Below, piece after piece: positions 45,573 to 56,437 of a stretch of 64,000 bases of DNA. Both the position numbers and the translations under genes were made by a program. The DNA is from Tilletia caries (lineage: Eukaryota > Basidiomycota > Exobasidiomycetes > Tilletiales > Tilletiaceae): NCBI GenBank assembly GCA_032718865.1, contig JALUTQ010000037.1, positions 1,054,001 to 1,118,000 on the forward strand, written 5' to 3'. Within the stretch, counting starts at the first letter, position 1, and each line of letters begins with the position of its first letter. The notes beneath the pieces were generated by a model. It was not told the origin of the DNA, did no database searches, and worked only from the letters and a program-made list of their open reading frames with translations.

Positions 45573-46667
45573 ATGGCCATACACTCTGCTCGTCGCCGTC
45601 GTCTGCTGCTTGCGCTCGTGCTCGGTGCTGCTGCTGTTGCCTTCTCTCCTCAACGTCGCCGAGTCTACCTTACCCGTCGCTCGCTCGTTCCTCCCACTCA
45701 GTCGGCCATGGCCCGTGTACTGCGAACGAAAGACGACATGGCATTTATTGCTGCGTTTGGCTTCGACGTGGATACTTTCCGTGATCTCCTCTCTCGCTTC
45801 CGTACGCACCTGCCTGCCCCACCGCGCCACCCGCGTCGGCCTCGTCTCCTCACCCCCGAACTCCACCTCGCACTTGTCCTTTCGTACCTTACGACTCCTC
45901 AGCGCCAGAAGTCAATCGCTTTGCTCTTTGGCATCACGCCCAGCGTCGTCTCTCGTGCAATCTGGGTCGGTCTCGGGGCAATGAAAACAATGATGAGCAA
46001 GGACAAGGACACCTGGGCGATACGCTGGCCCACCCCTGAGACCATGGGCGACATGGCCGCTGCCGTGCGCGCCCGTGAGCCCCTTCTCAAGCACGTGTTC
46101 GGGTTCGTCGACGGTCTCAACCTGCGCATCTACCAGCCAGGGGATGTCGACGAACAGAACGCCTACTACAACGGCTGGCTAGGAGACACATACTGCAGCC
46201 AGGTGATAGTCTTTCTGGCCAATGGGGAGATTGCCTGGGCAAGCTTGAACAACCCGGGATCATGGCACGATGCTAAGATTGCGAACGGGCTCTACGACAT
46301 CCTGAGCAACCCCGAGCGCACCCCGGCACCTTTCGCCCTCCTTGCCGACTGCGCCTTCCCCACCAACCAGGAGGTGTCCGGCAAGATCCTCAGCAAGCCG
46401 AAGGAGAATGTGGCGGCAAAGGAGCAAGACGGGAACACGCACCGCCTGTGGGAGGCCATCATCCGCCAGCGCCAAGCTGCGGAATGGGGAATGCGGGCCC
46501 TCCAGGGCGCGTTCGGCCGACTGGACCTCCGCCTTCCCGTCCACAAGGCCAAGCGCGCCCTCATACTCTCTGTCATCTTTCAGCTCCACAACTGGCGAGC
46601 CCGACATGTGGGTCTCAACCAGATCAAAGAAGTGTACTTTCCTCAATGGCAGTTGCGCCGCTCTTAG
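45573..46667 (+). CDS. PIF/Harbinger DDE transposase
   Basis: The 364-residue frame starts MAIHSARRRR. A helix-turn-helix-like block (LALVLSYLTTPQRQKSIALLFGITPSVVSRAI) precedes the DDE endonuclease domain: FGFVDGLNLRIYQPGDVDEQNAYYNGW with the first Asp, FLANGEIAWASLNNPGSWHDAKIAN, ALLADCAFPTNQEV with the second Asp, and a C-terminal EWGMRALQGAFGRL with the Glu. This order is typical of Harbinger nucleases. An in-frame upstream extension (from 45333) is open but low complexity. The gene converges on the Myb-like gene, the usual two-gene arrangement of this superfamily. No frame lesion is visible. Confidence 0.87.
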   Translation: MAIHSARRRRLLLALVLGAAAVAFSPQRRRVYLTRRSLVPPTQSAMARVLRTKDDMAFIAAFGFDVDTFRDLLSRFRTHLPAPPRHPRRPRLLTPELHLALVLSYLTTPQRQKSIALLFGITPSVVSRAIWVGLGAMKTMMSKDKDTWAIRWPTPETMGDMAAAVRAREPLLKHVFGFVDGLNLRIYQPGDVDEQNAYYNGWLGDTYCSQVIVFLANGEIAWASLNNPGSWHDAKIANGLYDILSNPERTPAPFALLADCAFPTNQEVSGKILSKPKENVAAKEQDGNTHRLWEAIIRQRQAAEWGMRALQGAFGRLDLRLPVHKAKRALILSVIFQLHNWRARHVGLNQIKEVYFPQWQLRRS

Positions 46668-46805
46668 GCTCTTAGTTCTTACTTTCTCTCGCAATCAACA
46701 TACATAGGGAAAGCATATAGGCATGATGGCATGGATTTGAGAGATTAAGAAGAGCGCAACTAAGAGAAGTTCATGGAGGGCATAGAGGACGTGTTGCAGG
46801 TCGAA

Positions 46806-48177
46806 TCACTGCAAGGCCATGGGAGGCGGCGCAATAAAAGAAGCTGCTAGTGAGGGAGTAGGGATGGAGTTATAACCAGGATGAGAAGAGGAGGAGGAGG
46901 GAAGACTAAAGGGATCGGAGGGGTGGAACTGAGAAGGGAGAGGAACAGGGTGAGAGAGCTTGTACACCTGGAGCTCAAGGTGAGCGACCTGGGCAGTCAG
47001 CTGGGAGATCTGGCTACCCAGGGAGCTCACCGTGAACGCCAGCTGCGTCAGCTGCTGAGGAGAGACGGCATCCTCAGCAGGGGCGGAGGAGCTGTCGACG
47101 AGCGACTCGGCCACGCTCGCGAGAGCACTGACCAGTCGACGCTGGCCCACCGCTGTCGCGGGCGTGGCTGATGCCGTCGCCGCTGTGTCCGGAGCCCCAG
47201 CAGCGCCTTTCGCGCGCTTCTTGACGGGGCTCTTGGCGAGAGCGGCGGAGAGGCTCGAGGCCACGGCGGCGGCGTTGCCCGAGGCGGAGGAGGAGGGGGC
47301 AGAGAGCGCCGAGGCGGAGGAGGACGGCCGGGTGGAGGGCACAGCGGGAGAAGAAGACGACGGGGCGGAGGAAGGGAAAGAGGTGGTGGTGGTGGGTTGG
47401 GCGGGGCGGGCGCGCTTTTTGCCGGCGGAGGTCGTGGTCGGGGAGGGGATGGTGGTGGGAGGGGAGATGGTGGTGGTGGTGGAGGAGGAGGACGTGGTGG
47501 ACGGGGTGGTGGTGTAGGGTGATGGAACCGCAAGAGAGCCAGCAGAGGAGGCTAGCTGGCTCACGGGCGAGGCGATCGCGGCGGAGACGGGTGCGTCCTG
47601 AACTTCGACGACGTCGTCATCATTGTCGTCGTCGTCGTCGTCGTCATCATTGTCGTCGTCGTCGTCGTCGTCATCGTCGTCGTCTTCGGAGCTCGAGATA
47701 TCGAAGTTGTCGTCGTCGTCGTCGCTGCCGGTGCCGATCCCATCATCGCCACCATCATCGTCGTCGTCGGCATCTTCGCCATCGCCGTCGCTATCCTCTT
47801 CGGTGTTTCCGATGGCATTGAGGCCCTGGATCTCGCGCATAAGCCGCTTGGCTCTCTTCACATCGGCAGGGCAAGTAGGATCACCTTATAGAAATGAAAA
47901 GCAATGTGTGTTCAGTGCGTTTGGTCGAGTATAACTCCACATCTGCGCTGCCTACTACAAACCTGTTGGCTTCTTAACCTTGCACAGGCTACCAAATTTG
48001 TCCTTGAGATTCTTGGTCTTGCGCTCGCCGTGTCCCTTCTTCAGCGCGCGAGCGTTGTAACTCGCGGCCACCTCTTCCCAGTGGTTCGCACCAAATGGCT
48101 TGAATTTGTCCACGTAGTGGAAGAGGATGGCAAGTTCTTGAGGCTTGTACCTGGTGGCTCCTTTATCCTTGGCCATG
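46806..48177 (-). CDS. Myb/SANT-like accessory protein of the Harbinger element
   Basis: Two exons (48177-47963 and 47884-46806) give about 430 residues; the join yields KVKKPTGDPTCPADVKRAK. Residues 1-95 form a Myb/SANT-like domain (YKPQELAILFHYVDKFKPFG, then NHWEEVAASYNAR and KNLKDKFGSLCK). The rest is an extreme Asp/Ser run of about 80 residues encoded by a GTC/GAC-type microsatellite, a Ser/Thr/Pro stretch, a basic KSPVKKRAKG signal and a Leu/Gln heptad-like coiled coil. In Harbinger elements this partner binds DNA and brings the nuclease to the nucleus. The acceptor (ATAAG) is unusual but preserves the frame. Confidence 0.78.
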
Positions 48178-48750
48178 ATGAGAGATGCAAATGAGATGGT
48201 GGGAAGGGATCTATCCTCCCGCGCCTCACCTCCTTGCAATGCAATCCCCTCCTGAAAAAAATTTGCACCCCGCTTTTCAGGCATAATTTTGAAAAAGCAG
48301 AAATCTCTTTTGGTGGCCCGCTCTCCGCGCCGGCAGAAAGGATGGACAAGTTTACCAGGGGGCCTTCAGAAACCACTTAGGAGTCGATAACGATAAACGT
48401 TTATCGACGTCGATAAAGTTTATGAGCCTCCGATTACAGAATATTGGAAGGCAGCCAGTGATGCTGTCTGATCTCCCTCACGCAGCCACGCTCCACATTT
48501 CACAGACCACAGTTTATAACCACTATGTATATACAGAACAGGCGACCAGCAGGTATGTACATAGGTCAGGTGATCGGTGATCTAGACCTATTTCCAGAAT
48601 AATACAGATGTAGACATATATACTACATATTATCTATAACGTACTGCATGCATACATATATGCATACGTTATTGATTTTGGGCGTCCACAGGTGCATATA
48701 TAAGCGTTCGTCGGCGAAACGCGAAACATTTTAAAAGCAATACAGTCTCC
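48178..48750. other. Spacer with AT palindromes
   Basis: No gene. A 16-bp perfect palindrome CGATAAACGTTTATCG lies near 48390, and TATGTA/TACATA-rich sequence at 48525-48670. One terminus of the Harbinger element should lie here. Confidence 0.45.
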
Positions 48751-48759
48751 GCGTCTCAG

Positions 48760-49507
48760 GCAAGTAACCTGAATGTCCCGATCTATGGTCGATTCGCCCC
48801 GAGCATGAGGCGATTGGCCCCGTAAGCGTTTTTTGAATTGAGCCCGTAAGATGAGGCGATCCAGCCCGTAACTATCGGCGACTGAACCCATAAACAAAGG
48901 CGATTGAGCCCATAAAGATGGTCGATTGGCCCCATAATGCAGGGCACTGGCCCCACAAAAATCTCAAATCGCCTTTGGCGACCTTCCCTGCTTCCAAATC
49001 TTCCAGATAAATTATTCTACAGCGGCCAGGGTGCCTGAAGTAACTGTACTGAGCTTCCAGGGTCATATCCGGTCATAGGGGGGCCGGGATGGCGGTCTTC
49101 GGCGACGTAATTCACTTTGAGAGCTCGTCGACGGGCAGAAACGCTTCACAGAAGCTCGACTTGTGTGTGAGTTGAACCCTCTTACATACCTGAAGGCCCG
49201 ACCGGTCGTTTGGACAGTGTCAGTACACACTACCGCTCTATCCGGCTGAAATAGACATTACGGGCTCTGTCCACCATCTTTATGGGCTCTGTCCACCATC
49301 TTTATGGGGCCAATCGACCATCTTTATGGGTTCAATGTACTAACCTTACGGGGTCAATGCACCAACATTGCGTTTTTTACGGGCTCAATCGACCATCTTT
49401 ATGGGGCCACATGACCATCTTTATGGGGTCACTCAACCATAGATCGGGGTCAGTGCCGGGGTGCTCGGGGCGAACCGACCATAGATCGGGACATTCACCC
49501 GTTCTCG
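48760..49507. mobile_element. MITE family M9, copy 2
   Basis: Same element as 25637-26361 with the same orientation and a handful of differences, including one extra ATGACCATCTTTATGGGG cassette that accounts for most of the 23-bp length gain. It has its own perfect 9-bp duplication GCGTCTCAG (48751-48759 and 49508-49516). Confidence 0.9.
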
Positions 49508-49516
49508 GCGTCTCAG

Positions 49517-50585
49517 CCACTTGGAGCCTCGCTGTTAGTGAATCTTCGTCGCAAACCGCTTTTCTGACCGTCACGGACACATAAGCCCTCATTATACCGG
49601 GGAAGACTGGGTCATTGGGAGGCGAAAAATGGGTCCCAATGATACCATTTATCGACCCATTTGAATTTTTTAGCCAAATGCGAGCATTTCTCAGAGCATT
49701 TCAAAGCCGTCCATTTGCATGCCGCTGGTTACCGGCTGTCTACCGTCCCTGGTTGGCAACAGCCGTTTCTCCCCGCGAATCAATCAAATGGTTAGTGAAG
49801 CCCACGTGGAATTTTTTTATGTTAAGTCCGAACCGTCCCTGCAGCAAAATGGAGCAAGGTGATCGTTAAAAAAAAGACGCAACAACGTCGTTTAACGCGA
49901 TTTCTACACAGGAGTGACGAGAATAGATGGCACGCTGAGGATGCAGTCACCCGTGTGCAGGCTTGTAGGGACAGGCGCTGCAACCTGAGGACACCAGGAC
50001 GGACGGGTGTCCGCACAGACGGACAAACGGGTGACGCCGCCAGGAACGGTGAGGCGGTGAGGATGGAGCGGCACCCGATACCCGATGCACACACAGGGCG
50101 GTCATTTGCGCGACCATTTTTTGAGCTTGACAAATGCTCGCATTTGTGGAAGCATTCGAATAAAAAGCATTGGAAAGCAGGACGGAAAAGCATTTGCCTG
50201 GGGGCCCCAAATGACCCCATTTGTTACTAATAAGAAATGGTCGACAAATGAATGCGTTATCCGCGGTTATTGGGGCGTAGGAGTTTTTGGACGTCCCTTT
50301 CCACCCTCGCCCTTGCTTCATACATACTTCATATGTATCTCACATCTCATCGTCTCATCTCGCATCGCTCATCATCTCACAAGTCACATCAGGCATCGAA
50401 ATCAGAATCGGCTTCGGCCTTTGCAGATGCCTGTAGCCAGATGCCGAGCGGGCCTGCCTGAGCAGCGGCCCTTGTGTAATGTGCTTATGCGGACTCTGAA
50501 GTTTGCGCCGGGCCGTTTAATGACAAGATGACTTGCCGAAATCCGTTTCGCGTGGAGGCTTGGAGGGCCTGGAACGCTAAGCGGG
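49517..50585. other. Gene-free region with inverted AAATG motifs
   Basis: Two flanking zones (about 49625-49725 and 50105-50250) are rich in CATTTG/CAAATG motifs in opposite orientation and share AAATGCGAGCATTT. They may be the arms of a degenerate inverted-repeat element of about 0.65 kb, but no target duplication was found. No gene is supported. Confidence 0.4.
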
Positions 50586-53500
50586 CTAGCCCGATGAGCC
50601 GTTTGCAGGAGCAAGAAAGATGAGAGCATCTTGCACTTCGTCATGTCCCTGGCTGTTCTCCATCGCCTCTGCTTCTCCTTCAGCGCGAGGAGCTGCATCG
50701 AGAGCACGCCCGCCAGAGTCATCGCTCAAGTTGGGACTCGGCACTCGACTCGATCCAAACTCGGCCGCACCTTGACTACTGCTGGTCGACCATCGCCGGG
50801 CCGCGCTCGGTATTGATTGGAACAAGCCAAGCGCGTCCGAGGACGGGGAGGGCGGGTTGGGCGGTCTCCATCCAGAAGCAGCTCCGGCAGGAGGAGCGGC
50901 AAGCATCCAGTCACCTTGGTAGTCCATGGTGGTGTCGACGTTCTCATCAACGCCATGGTTGCCGATGTCCGGCTGTGCCATTGCCTCCATCGTTGACACT
51001 CCGGCAACCGTCGCTGCATCACCGCCCGCTGCCTCGGACCGTTGCTCCTGCTCGACGGGCTGCAGCGCCGCTTTGATCTTCTCCTGGCTCTTGCCTCCAA
51101 TCGATCGACTTGTGCGCCTGCGGTAGAACAGGACGTAGGCAGCTGTTGACTGCGCATCGCCAACAAGTTGTCGCAGAACAGGTCATGTTGTCAAACACCC
51201 AGCAGTCAATGGCAATCAAGCAGCATTCGATGAAATCGGTCAGGGATGTGATGAGGTGTGAAGAGCACGGGAAGAAAGAGAATGGTGAGTTCTTCCGGTT
51301 CTAAGAGGCGCGTCTGCATGTCATCAAAGGAGACTCAGTGCCAAGCACTCACCTGCACACTGGATGCCTCGACCGGTCGGACAGAGGAGTCATCGAAGTA
51401 GTACCACTTGCCATCGACTGGGTTCTGCGCGTAGGCCGTGTAGTGACCACCACCAAGTCCACCGTAGTGGTTGTCGACAGCGTACAGGTCGTAGATCGGG
51501 TCCTCGTCCCCATCAACATCCGCAGTAGCAGCTCCTCCAGCAGCATCAGCGCCGTCGACACTCATGGCTGCCTCGTCCCTGATCTTCGCCTTTGCCTTCC
51601 GGCTCTCAACACGTTCAGATAGATTGAGGCCTTCCAGCGGGAAGCTGACGAAGTCCTCGAGCTTGTCTCGCGCAGAACGACCGCCGCTGAAGCGCTTGAG
51701 ATGAACAACCAGGATGTCGGGCACCTCCCAGAGGTCAAACTTCTTTGTCGCTTGACGGAACTCCTTGCAGCGTGGGCAGTACCAGGGATCATCCTCGCCG
51801 AGCTGCTCCTCCTTGGTGAACTCGTCGAGGCAGTTGTCGATCGACAAGTCGGTCTTGCGACGGGTGGATGCAGCTGCTTGCAGCTTTTGGATCTCCGGGT
51901 CCTCGAAGCTGTCCGTTGGTCCCCAGTCAGCCATGTTGTTGCTAGCCCGGTCGAAGAAGTGCGCCTTCGCAGTCTGATACCATAGACACACCAGACCGCC
52001 GCCAGTGTAAACTAGCGGCCATCGTTTCCCAGCAGGCTGCTTTCCTTCAGCAACGGTGCTGCTCGGCTTCTTCTCCGAAGTAGCTTCCACCTGATCAGCT
52101 CCGGCAATTTCATCCTCCTTCTTGCCGGCTGCCGGTGCTGCTACCGACTGCGCAGCAGCAGCTCCGAGGCGTGAAGAGCGTTGTGACAGCTCTTCCGAGC
52201 ACGTCTCCCAGTCCTCTGCTGCCTTAGGGAAGTCCTCTGTCGGGAGCCGTCCCGTGAACCGGAGCTTGAACAGCAGACGCTTGTTGTCCACTGAGGTCGG
52301 TGTGGATTCCTGAACAATAGCACTGCCGTCGCGTTGGTGGATGGGCTCTTCGGAGACCAATTCCACATCCGCGTCGACGGTTGCCGTGCCATCGCCTTCT
52401 GCAGGTGAGAGATTAGCGACCGGTGCGACTGCGGTCTTGTCGGGGTTAGCTTCGCTGCTGTCCGTCGCGACAACGGGAGTAGCAGCAGTCTCCGAGACCT
52501 CGCCCTTGAGCTGGTTCCCATCCCCAGCTGCCCCAGTAGCATTCGCCTCTGTCCGATCCACCTTCAAGATGGCCTCAAGATCCTGAGGCCGGTCCGTGAA
52601 GCGGACGTACTGACGGATCACAGCCTCGTACACCGCGTCCTCGTCCTCGACCTGCTCAGGAGGGATAGCCACCAAGAACGGAATGCCGAACTTCTCCGAT
52701 TTTGATCGACGGTAGCTCGACGATGAGCCTGCATCCTGCTCCACCTCTGAGAAGACGACAAGTACAGCAGGTTGACCTGCTGCAGGAGCCTCTTTGACGC
52801 TCTCTTCCAGCTGCTCGGGGTGCATGGCCGTCTTGCCGTATCCGAGACTGTAGGAGGGCACTCCTTCTCGCTTAGGCGGAGTGAAGTCAAAGGGCACCTC
52901 CCAAAAGTAGAGCCGATCGGTCGTTAGGATCTCGCTAATTGGGTCATAGTCGTGCCACCACTTGTAGATCGAGCTGTTGAAAATCTCGCCGCAGAGAATC
53001 TATGGTATGGATGCGAGCAAGAAGGGTTGACGGGCACCAGAGTCAGTTTTGCTATTAGTCTTGTTCCATCGAGAGCGTACCTACCCGCTTAGCGTCAACG
53101 TCGAACCACGCTGCCAGCTTCGCGCGCATCTGCGCAATAGTGGATGTCGATGGCAGGGAGATCTCGAACTTGAAGTTGGAAGAAGAGCATCGGATCAGCA
53201 CACTGATCTCTCAACAGCCAAGACTCGGGATGTTCAAAACACTTACGTTGACAGTGGGCTTCGATCGATCATATGGCACGTACGACCCCTTGCCCTTCCA
53301 CCGCTTCATGTTGGGCAAGGGAAGCGTCAAGTACATAAATGGGTCAAACTTGATGGAGACCTGTGACGTTGGAGATCAATCCCGTGTCAGCGTCTTCTAT
53401 TGACCCAAGCAGCGCCTCAGTGATGTCGTTCCTCACCTTGCTGCAGACGGGACAAACAAGTGTGCTCCTGTACTGCCCCTGGAACATGTCCACAATGACA

Positions 53501-55644
53501 GAGTCATTGCGCAACTTGTAAATGTCCCACTGCTTCTGCGCCAGCTCGACCATCTCCTTATCTCCACCGCCCTCCCACTCCGGTGCTTCTATGTACGGCT
53601 TCTTGAGAATGCGATTCAGATCCTCGTGTAAGCCGTCGAGAAGGAACGCGAGCAGCTCCTGTGTGTCCTGCTGCTGGTAGCCAATGAACTGGGGTGCGAA
53701 TCGACTGAGGGCCATCTTGAACTCGCGCGGTGCGATGGATGTCTGGTTGCCATCCCAGAGCTTGTTGAGGAGGGCGCCAAACGCCTGCGCGAGCGCACCG
53801 CCTTGACCCAGAGGATTGTCAGTGTTCAATTCGGACTGGTAAGCTCCAGAGGAAAAGTACTGCTGCAGCTCCTTAGTGTTGCTGAGACACTGCAGCGCAC
53901 TGTTCATGAAACACGTGTTGCCCAGATTCTGCAGCCCAACCAAGCCTTTGGCGCGGTCTGCATTCCGCTCAGCAGCTGTTTGCGATCGCGTTTGTCGTGC
54001 GAAGATGTTCAGAATGCCGCCGTTCGAAGCAGTGCTGGGTGTTGCAGTGGTCGTGCCAGTAACAGATGGCGTCGCCTTTTTCTGAAGGTTGGAGAAGAAG
54101 TCGCCAGCTGGTTGAGCGAAGAGCGGAGGGGGCGCGATAGACGCTTCGGACGTCTGATTCTGCAAGCGACCGCTGTTGTCGAGTAAGAACCCTTGCGTAG
54201 GATCCCGAGTCTCGACAGCCAGATACACGTCTGGTGTCTCTGCCTGCAGCGCCGCAATTTCGGCAATGCTTTGGCGCTGCAACCCTGCCACCTCTCCCAC
54301 ATCAACCAGCTCTACCTCCTCTTTTGCCAAAGTCTCCAAAACAGTGTCTGCCTGTGACAAGGCCGTGACTAAATCCTCCGTCGCGCGCCAGAAGCGGATG
54401 TCGGTATCCTGGCATGCGGCCATTTCGTACGCATGCTTGACGCACAGCTTGAGATCGCTGATATCTTTACTGACGGAGACTGTGAAGGTGTACGTGGGAT
54501 CGGATTGAGCTGTCTGGGAAGGCGGCAATGGGACCAGGGAGCGGAAAGGGGGTCCCAAAAGGGAGATGTGGAAGCGAGGCGGGTAGAATTCGATCCGTTC
54601 CTGGCCTGCAACGAGGCCTGGAATGACCTTGCGTGGGAAGCTAGGACCGTCGACTCCGTACCTATGCGTGCGCGGAACATTGGGGTCAGCTCGAGGAGGC
54701 GATGATGGTAGGGAGTCAAAATGATAGATATGAACTACTCACCATGAGGCCAAAAGCTGCCAAGCCTCTTCCGGAAGCAACTCATAATCGACGCCTTCTT
54801 GTACGGGAATTCGAAGATTAGGCGTCGGGTCTTCTCGATGTTCGCCAGGTTCGGCCAGCTCGGAAGAATTCATCGGAGCCGAAAATTCCTGCTCATCCTC
54901 CGATGACAACGACTGCGAGCAAACAGTATCCCACGCTCTGTACCACGCCCGGCCAACGAGATACCACGTGTCTCCCACCTGCAGCGGCTTGTCCTTGACA
55001 GCTGCGACCGCTGCATATTGCATGGCAGGCTCTGGAGGCTCTGTGCGGGCGGGAGGGAGGAAGTGCGCATTGTCGTCGATCGCATCTACAGTGGGATACG
55101 GGGGAAGTTCCAAGTCCAGGTCGACCGGAGTAGCTGAAGCGACTGACATTGGAACAGGGACAACCGAGGACGCTGTCTTCTCGGTGAGAAGCATGGATTC
55201 TTCGGTAAGTAGCGCGTCTATGGCTCCGTCTGAGGAGGAAGCGGTGGGTGCCGACGCGGAGGTCGAGCTCGGGGCAGGTATGGTGCTATTCGCGCTGGCC
55301 TGCTGTGACGAAGGTTGAGAAGAGTTCTGAGTTTCTGTCATGGAGCTGCGTTGGGAGAGGGTGTCGTGCTCGTGATCACTGGTACTGCTGCTGGTTCCGG
55401 TGTCGTGCGGGTGGGGACTATTCGTGCGAGGCCGCTTGAACTGAGGTCGGGACCAGGGCTGAGAGTTCGAAAGAGTATGGGGGGTAGTAGAAGGTACGGA
55501 GGGGGAGGTTCCCGGAGATGGTGGTGGCAGACCGCGCTTAGTCGAAGGGGTAGAAGTAATAGGGGACGAAGAGTCGGTTGGAGCTGAAGGAGATGAGATC
55601 GAGTCCTGCTGAGAACTGCTGGGTTTGCTTGCTCCTGACGGCAT
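50586..55644 (-). CDS. Ubiquitin-specific protease (Ubp12/USP15 type)
   Basis: Six exons (55644-54743, 54661-53437, 53360-53247, 53168-53085, 52999-51353, 51149-50586) give 1511 residues with all phases consistent. About 210 Ser/Pro-rich residues are followed by a DUSP-like domain ([18 protein letters not shown], then [15 protein letters not shown] and WYG). The USP domain opens with the Cys box [19 protein letters not shown] and [20 protein letters not shown], is split by a long disordered insertion, and closes with a CPRC zinc pair and the His box [16 protein letters not shown], then [10 protein letters not shown] low-complexity tail follows AYVLFYRRR. It removes ubiquitin from protein substrates. 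The DUSP-USP order and split catalytic domain match Ubp12/USP4/11/15. Confidence 0.9.
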
Positions 55645-56437
55645 GCAAGCGTGTGGACTGAGGCGCCGTGGAAGAACGGCTGTTCTGGTCGTATGTGATT
55701 AAATAGAAGGTGTCTGCTGCCTCGCCGCGGGGTTGGCAGACTGGTCGATGGGTAGCAATGCGCAGCTCTGCGCACTGTCAAGATGCTGATTGCTGGAGCC
55801 CGTTCCTTCGATTTTGGAAGTCGCCCGCCTTTGGAACCTTAGAACTTCTCCGCAAGATGCTGCTTTCAGGATTTCCTGTCCACGTCCCGGGAGCGTCCGA
55901 GGTTGAGAACTTGAGACGGACCCGAGGCAGAGGAACACGGGGGAGCCGCTGTTCGAGGTCGCGCACGTAAGCCGTCGGAGCGGAAGGACGCGCGGAGCAG
56001 AGGGCCAGCGAGGGGGGGAGAAGAATCAACCAAGTGTGCTGTTCTAGCTGAGTGAATGAATGATTTTCCTGCACAGCAAGGCGGGCGAGGTGTGCGCGCA
56101 ACCTCATTCACTCACTGACGTCCCTGAGTTGCGCAACGATCCATGAGAGACGCACGTGACTTCTACAAAAGGATGACGTCACGCTTTCTGGCTTACATGG
56201 ACAAGCTCGCGTGAGCAGATCCCTCCCTCTCTGATGATCGACTGTCTGTCCTTCCTTCCGTCCCACCTTCTATCTCGACGACAGTCATCGGGAAGAGAGC
56301 GTGGGAATTGTATATTCTGATTCTATCGACGTAATGTACGTTACCGAACGAGGGAGCTGGAGAGAAGGGAGGCAGAGGTTGGGTTGGAGTGGAAAGGAGA
56401 TAGGGGGGAGAAGTGAAGCAGAGGGGGAAAGAGAGAG
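55645..56437. other. Intergenic between USP and SPT5 genes
   Basis: Promoter side of the USP gene and 3' side of SPT5. No other gene is supported; overlapping short frames lack motifs. Confidence 0.5.

Noticed and set aside
44484..48366. TAAGTGG-like motif at about 44494 and CCACTTA at about 48354 as Harbinger termini
   Set aside because: Only 7 bp match and the flanking trinucleotides (TAA versus TTA) are not a direct duplication, so I left the termini unassigned.
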